Part shown: positions 14,387 through 17,641 of the stretch, piece by piece
Numbering within the stretch: the first letter of the stretch is position 1
Layout of the letters: every line of letters starts with the position of its first letter
DNA from: DTU036 sp964346475
GTDB lineage: Bacteria > Bacillota > Clostridia > Peptostreptococcales > Acidaminobacteraceae
Direction: 5' to 3'
Length of the DNA stretch: 17,641 nt
NCBI GenBank assembly: GCA_964346475.1
Contig: CAYFUM010000028.1
Coordinates: forward strand, 1-17,641
Notes under the pieces: model-generated
What the model was told of the DNA's origin: nothing
The model's database searches: none
Seen by the model: only the letters and a program-made list of their open reading frames with translations
Made by a program: the position numbers and the translations under genes

Positions 14387-15586
14387 ATGGGGATTGGCCT
14401 GGTGTTTTGGGGTGTGGCAGAACCAATTTCACACTTTGTAAGCCCTCCTCCAGGATTTGAAGCAGGCAGTATAGAAGCAGCAAACCTGGCTATGAAGGCC
14501 TCCTTCATGCACTGGGGCTTTCACCCTTGGGCAAACTACAGTATTATAGGTCTTTCCCTGGCCTATTTTCAGTTTAGAAAGGATAAACCAGGACTAATAA
14601 GCAGTATATTTATCCCTGTCCTCGGTGAGAAGAGGGTCAATGGACCTATAGGAAAGACCATAGATATTCTAGCGGTTTTTGCAACAGTTTCTGGAGTTGC
14701 AACATCCCTGGGTCTAGGAACTCTTCAGATTAATAGTGGATTGAACTTTCTTTTTAACATACCAGAGACAACCATGGTTCAACTAATTATTATAGCAATT
14801 ATAACTGTGCTCTTTATTTGGACGGCTGTCAGTGGTATTGATAAGGGTATCAAACTATTAGGTGATATAAACCTAGTGCTGGCCATTTCACTTCTACTTT
14901 TAACCATAATCCTAGGACCTACTGTAAAGTTTATTAATAGTCTTACCAATGGTCTGGGCCAATATTTAGGTAGTTTCATTAGTGATAGCCTTCACATTGA
15001 ACCCTTTGGTGATAACAGCTGGCTCAATGGCTGGACAATCTTTTACTGGGCCTGGTGGATTGCCTGGGCTCCCTTTGTAGGAACTTTTATAGCAAGAATT
15101 TCTAAGGGAAGGACCATTAGAGAATTCATTGGTGGCGTTATCCTAGCCCCTGCCATTGTATCTATTGTATGGTTTGCTGCCTTTGGTAGCATGGGACTTA
15201 ATTTAGCTGAAAAGATTGGTGTGGAGGCTCTTGGGGCGGCAGCGGCTAATCCCTCCACGGCCCTCTTCCTAGTTTTTAAAAACTATCCACTAAGTGCAGT
15301 CTTATCCCTGATTACAGTGGTTTTACTGGGTACTTTCTTTATAACATCAGCTAACTCCGCAACCTTTGTACTTGGAATGCTTTCCTCGGAAGGGGATCTT
15401 AACCCCTCATCGCAAAAACAGTTTATCTGGGGGATTGTACAGTCCCTGTTTGCAACTGCCCTACTGATATCAGGAGGTCTTCAAGCCCTTCAAACAGCTT
15501 CAGTAGCAGCGGCCTTCCCCTTTATTTTTGTAATGCTACTTGCTATGGTATCCATGGCTATAGCCTTAAAGGAAGAAGAAGTCTAG
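14387..15586 (+). pseudogene. BCCT-family transporter, N-terminally truncated
   Basis: Membrane transporter of the betaine/carnitine/choline family (OpuD/BetL-like), which imports quaternary ammonium osmolytes or catabolic substrates with sodium or protons. BCCT similarity starts at the Gly-Met-Gly-Ile-Gly motif (codons at 14384-14398), which normally follows roughly 90-100 residues; those and the first helices are lost at the IS junction. The remaining 399 residues keep the Trp-box 'FYWAWWIAWAPF' (219-230) of the substrate site and the helices through to a normal-looking charged C-terminus. No ribosome binding site precedes ATG 14387. With part of the sodium and substrate site and the early helices missing, it should be non-functional. 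The rest of the reading frame is intact, suggesting recent loss. A hairpin terminator follows. Confidence 0.85.
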
Positions 15587-15599
15587 ATAAAAGAAAAAA

Positions 15600-15627
15600 A
15601 GGCCTACCACAGTGGTAGACCTTTTTA
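15600..15627. terminator. Intrinsic terminator after BCCT remnant
   Basis: AGGCCTACCAC (15600-15610) faces GTGGTAGACCT (15612-15622), an 11-position stem with one C-A mismatch; the tip would open to a small loop. A run of T follows on the plus strand, and an A-rich run precedes it (T-rich on the other strand). It can therefore serve both the BCCT remnant and the convergent thioesterase gene. Confidence 0.8.
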
Positions 15628-15639
15628 AATACCCATAAT

Positions 15640-16044
15640 CTAGGATTTTTCTAGCCTTCTATAGGTAGCCTCTCTTAGTTTAATTTTATTCACAACAGCT
15701 CTTCTATAGGTTCCCTTGCAGATAAGACCAGTGGCATCCTCGCACTCAAAGGATAGGTTGATTTGATTTCCTCTGGAATTATCTACTACCAGTCTAATAG
15801 AAATAGGGCCTCCGCCCTGGGCTAGGGTGGGTTCAAGATGGTCTATAACCATGTGCTGTCCCACAGTTATATAGCCGTCTTCCAATAGAGTATCTAGCAT
15901 TTCAGCTGAAGAGGTGATGATTAGTTCCATTATTTGGGGTGTAGATAGCAGGTAATCAAGATCTCCATAGGGATTGTGGAGGGGAGGAGTTGGAATTTTT
16001 TTGAAGGTAGCCGACAAGCCAGGTTTGAAAGTTTCTTTAAACAT
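15640..16044 (-). CDS. Hotdog-fold thioesterase, FlK-like
   Basis: A 134-residue single hotdog-domain protein resembling the fluoroacetyl-CoA thioesterase (FlK)-like thioesterase family, expected to cleave small acyl-CoA thioesters in the cytoplasm. The helix region 'LLSTPQIMELIITSSAEMLD' and the strand 'ITVGQHMVIDHLEPT' are the two family landmarks. Taking the FlK triad as Thr42, Glu50 and His76, the same spacing here gives Thr35 and His69, but the Glu position holds Ile43, so the triad seems incomplete (alignment by eye). A clear GGAGGT ribosome binding site precedes the ATG, and TTGACA (16176-16171) marks a candidate promoter. Family assignment is fairly good; activity and substrate are open. 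Confidence 0.72.
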   Translation of the reverse strand: MFKETFKPGLSATFKKIPTPPLHNPYGDLDYLLSTPQIMELIITSSAEMLDTLLEDGYITVGQHMVIDHLEPTLAQGGGPISIRLVVDNSRGNQINLSFECEDATGLICKGTYRRAVVNKIKLREATYRRLEKS

Positions 16045-16458
16045 ACTTACCTCCAGTCCTTGGGTCTATATATATCCTCACTAGCTTTATACCCTGGAGA
16101 TTGAGATTTATATTTGTCTATGGAAAAAATTTACTTATGTATAGTTAGAATATTCTTCTAGTCCATTTTTTGTCAATATCCCAGTTATATTTTATGGATA
16201 TTAGCAGTGTGGGAGAGGACAAAATTAAGCCACTAGCCCCATGTTCAAAGGCTCTTCTTCCATCATATCTAGGCAACTCATCTGTATTAAATACTTACAG
16301 GTGAGGGAGGAGAAGTTTACTAGTATTTTATGGGTATCTGGGCTAGCCTAATTGTCTAGATCTTATTATGTTGGAAAGTGCTTGTGCAAATTAAGAATTT
16401 ATATAAAAAACCCGGATACTGGAAGAAAAAATTTGGTGTGGAGAAGGACAAGTAATAA
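16045..16458. other. 414-base gap between thioesterase and tRNA genes
   Basis: No convincing gene was found. The stretch holds the thioesterase promoter and leader at its left end. A 49-codon open stretch on the minus strand (16148-16294) lacks an early start codon and ribosome binding site, and a 36-codon frame on the plus strand (from ATG 16239) lacks a ribosome binding site. T-rich runs follow the tRNA 3' end on the minus strand, but no clear hairpin accompanies them. It may hold decayed sequence. Confidence 0.5.
16147..16176 (-). promoter_or_regulatory. Candidate thioesterase promoter
   Basis: A perfect -35 TTGACA (16176-16171, minus strand) is followed after 18 bases by TATTCT (16152-16147), which matches the -10 consensus at four of six positions. 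The start site would be near 16140, giving a leader of about 95 bases. Confidence 0.45.
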
Positions 16459-16549
16459 TGGCGGAGGGTCAGGGATTTGAACCCTGGGTTAGCTCATCAC
16501 CAACACGAAATTTCGAGTTTCGCACCTTCAGCCTCTCGGACAACCCTCC
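16459..16549 (-). tRNA. tRNA-Ser (anticodon CGA)
   Basis: The minus strand folds as a class II tRNA. The acceptor GGAGGGT (16549-16543) pairs with ACCCTCC (16469-16463), followed by discriminator G (16462) and an encoded CCA (16461-16459). The anticodon stem CGAAA/TTTCG encloses the loop CTCGAAA, giving anticodon CGA (16515-16513), which reads the serine codon UCG. A long variable arm, GTTGG/CTAAC, and a T-arm CAGGG-TTCAAAT-CCCTG complete it. The long variable arm and G discriminator fit serine. TATAAG at 16573-16568 is a possible -10 box for it. Confidence 0.95.
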
Positions 16550-16705
16550 ACATCTCTCTTGTCATGCCTTATACTTTTAGAATCTTATGATTTTTAAAGT
16601 TTATCAAAGTATAAAATGAATTTTCTAATAGAGTCATAATACCAAGACGGGGAAGTGGTTGTCAACAATGCTATTTTATCTAAAATGGACAGTATTTCTT
16701 TCTAA

Positions 16706-16737
16706 ATTAAAAAAGGATTCTAATTAGCTTAGAATCC
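16706..16737 (-). terminator. Intrinsic terminator of the 74-residue protein gene
   Basis: A perfect 9-pair stem GGATTCTAA (16715-16723) with TTAGAATCC (16729-16737) and a 5-base loop. On the minus strand the stem is followed by six T residues and further A/T-rich sequence. It lies just downstream of the gene ending at 16749. Confidence 0.85.
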
Positions 16738-16748
16738 CTTTGATTAGC

Positions 16749-16973
16749 TTATCTCCAGTAATTGTTGGCAGCTGCAATGGTTTGAAAATTAATGGCTATT
16801 ACCTGGGAAGCTGCTGTTAAACTATCCGGATCCTCGGAGTAGACAGGTCTCATTCTTTCTCTTGCCTCTGCAGAGGGCTGGGTATAGGCGACACCCTTTC
16901 TAGATAAGGTGATTGCTAGTTCAAAGCCCTCCTGGGGGCTAGGGGTGATTAAACTCTTAAGCCATAGGTCCAT
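16749..16973 (-). CDS. Hypothetical 74-residue protein
   Basis: Not recognised. The frame is supported by an AAGGAT ribosome binding site upstream of ATG 16973 and by the strong terminator directly after its stop, which makes it more than a chance reading frame. The protein is mixed in charge, without membrane segments, signal peptide or cysteine motif. It reads as a helical start ('DLWLKSLITPSPQEGFELAITLSRKG'), an Arg/Glu-rich middle ('AEARERMRPVY') and a C-terminal 'AASQVIAINFQTIAAANNYWR'. It lies 65 bases downstream of the GNAT gene on the same strand and may be co-transcribed with it. No function is proposed. Confidence 0.6.
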   Translation of the reverse strand: MDLWLKSLITPSPQEGFELAITLSRKGVAYTQPSAEARERMRPVYSEDPDSLTAASQVIAINFQTIAAANNYWR

Positions 16974-17038
16974 TTTATCATCCTTATGATAGACTTTCTT
17001 TCCTATTTAGTTTTTATACCCAGAGATCTAGCTATTAC

Positions 17039-17515
17039 TTACTCAGTTAAAACTTCCTCCTTTAGGATAGAAAAGATTAGCTGGTCATAGTAGCGTCCCC
17101 TCTGATAATCACTCCTTCTAAGGTGGCCTTCCTGGATAAAACCCAGTGACTTGTATAGGGCTATTCCCACCTCATTGTGGGGATAGACATCTAGCCAAAG
17201 ACGCTGGGCCTGGAGTTCTTTAAAGGCAAATTCCATCAGGGCTTGCATGGATTTTCTGCCATAGCCAAGGCCTTTAATTTCCATAACAATCCTGCGAACC
17301 TCAAAGCTCTTATTACGTGGATTAAATTTACTTAGAGAATAACCCAGGGCCTGGCCCTCCAGGTTTTTGTGGATTAGCAGATAGGTATTTTCTTCTGTGA
17401 GCTCCTTTAAATGCTCCTGGTAGGAACCCTGCCAAATAAAGTCTCTATTGTCAGAGTGGTTTTCTAATTCCATGATGTAGTCTATATCTTCAGGTCTAGC
17501 TTTTTCTAATTTCAT
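17039..17515 (-). CDS. GNAT-family N-acetyltransferase
   Basis: A 158-residue acetyl-CoA-dependent acyltransferase of the Gcn5-related family. The acetyl-CoA pyrophosphate loop is seen in 'RRIVMEIKGLGYGRKSMQALM' as Gly-Leu-Gly-Tyr-Gly, followed by 'RLWLDVYPHNEVGIALYKSLGFIQEG', the usual motif B with the Asn and Tyr that line the active site. The end 'RRSDYQRGRYYDQLIFSIL' resembles RimJ/RimL-like and ribosomal-protein or antibiotic acetyltransferases. The start ATG 17515 is preferred because GGGGGAG lies just upstream (17526-17520 on this strand); an in-frame TTG at 17527 overlaps that site. The target molecule is unknown. Confidence 0.85.
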   Translation of the reverse strand: MKLEKARPEDIDYIMELENHSDNRDFIWQGSYQEHLKELTEENTYLLIHKNLEGQALGYSLSKFNPRNKSFEVRRIVMEIKGLGYGRKSMQALMEFAFKELQAQRLWLDVYPHNEVGIALYKSLGFIQEGHLRRSDYQRGRYYDQLIFSILKEEVLTE

Positions 17516-17641
17516 AACTCCCCCCAAGGCTCCTTACTTCCCTGCCTCTAGTTAATTGTAGACATTATAAAAGAGACCTGTCAAGCGTTAGTGTAAAGTA
17601 TTTGTAGGTTGGTAGTAAGAAATAAAGAAAGCCCCACTTAT

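Noticed and set aside
14295..14483. Cys-rich 62-residue minus-strand frame across the IS-BCCT junction
   Set aside because: It is a shadow frame of the transposase fragment and BCCT gene; the true frames of both are recognisable on either side.
16148..16294. 49-codon open minus-strand stretch with a 'DELPRYDGRRAFEHG' segment, loosely like a cytochrome b5-type start
   Set aside because: No early start codon or ribosome binding site, and the similarity fades after a few residues; kept only as a note in the gap description.
16239..16349. 36-codon plus-strand frame starting ATG 16239
   Set aside because: No ribosome binding site, no recognisable features, and length within chance expectation.
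17556..17584. TTGACA (17584-17579) with TATAAT (17569-17564) on the minus strand upstream of the GNAT gene
   Set aside because: The spacing is only 9 bases, too short for one promoter; each box lacks a good partner at normal distance.

Overview
The window looks like chromosome from a low-GC, Gram-positive anaerobe of the Clostridia/Tissierellia type. This rests on AT-rich intergenic DNA, strong AGGAGG-type ribosome binding sites, heavy use of AGG, CTA and ATA codons, a lipoprotein with a Firmicute-style signal, an AraC regulator of a Firmicute architecture, a BCCT osmolyte transporter and a YedF-like selenium/sulfur protein. The lineage is inferred from gene content; no marker gene fixes it.

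Positions 103-5543 hold one co-directional block: a glutathionylspermidine-synthase-like ATP-grasp protein, a stand-alone YedF-type DsrE-fold protein (4-base overlap), a small lipoprotein, an OsmC-family protein, RNase R and a Cof-type HAD phosphatase (4-base overlap). A strong hairpin terminator closes it and also holds the stop codon of the convergent AraC gene. Positions 5532-8843 contain a 774-residue AraC regulator on the minus strand, whose C-terminal ~500 residues look like a degenerate GH39 glycosidase. It is divergent from a monofunctional biotin protein ligase. The shared 222-base intergenic region carries a near-consensus promoter and three copies of an ACTTGGT-like repeat. An MFS transporter and a baeRF (release-factor-like) protein follow on the minus strand up to 11289.

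Positions 11572-13317 encode, on the plus strand, an AlkA-like DNA glycosylase, an HD-domain hydrolase and a nitroreductase. Positions 13462-15586 are a decayed locus: the 5' part of an amidohydrolase gene, itself interrupted by an in-frame TAG; then a ~395-base end fragment of an IS3/IS150-type element; then a BCCT betaine/carnitine/choline-type transporter lacking its N-terminus. The three pieces abut directly, which suggests an IS-associated deletion. The minus strand from 15640 on carries a FlK-like hotdog thioesterase, a tRNA-Ser(CGA) with encoded CCA, an unrecognised 74-residue protein and a GNAT acetyltransferase.

Most genes are ordinary housekeeping or accessory genes. The points most worth a second look are the AraC-GH39 pseudoenzyme and its repeats, the deletion scar, the YedF DsrE domain without its TusA half next to an ATP-grasp enzyme, and the baeRF protein with a GHQS loop. 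I saw no CRISPR array, prophage or clear defence island.
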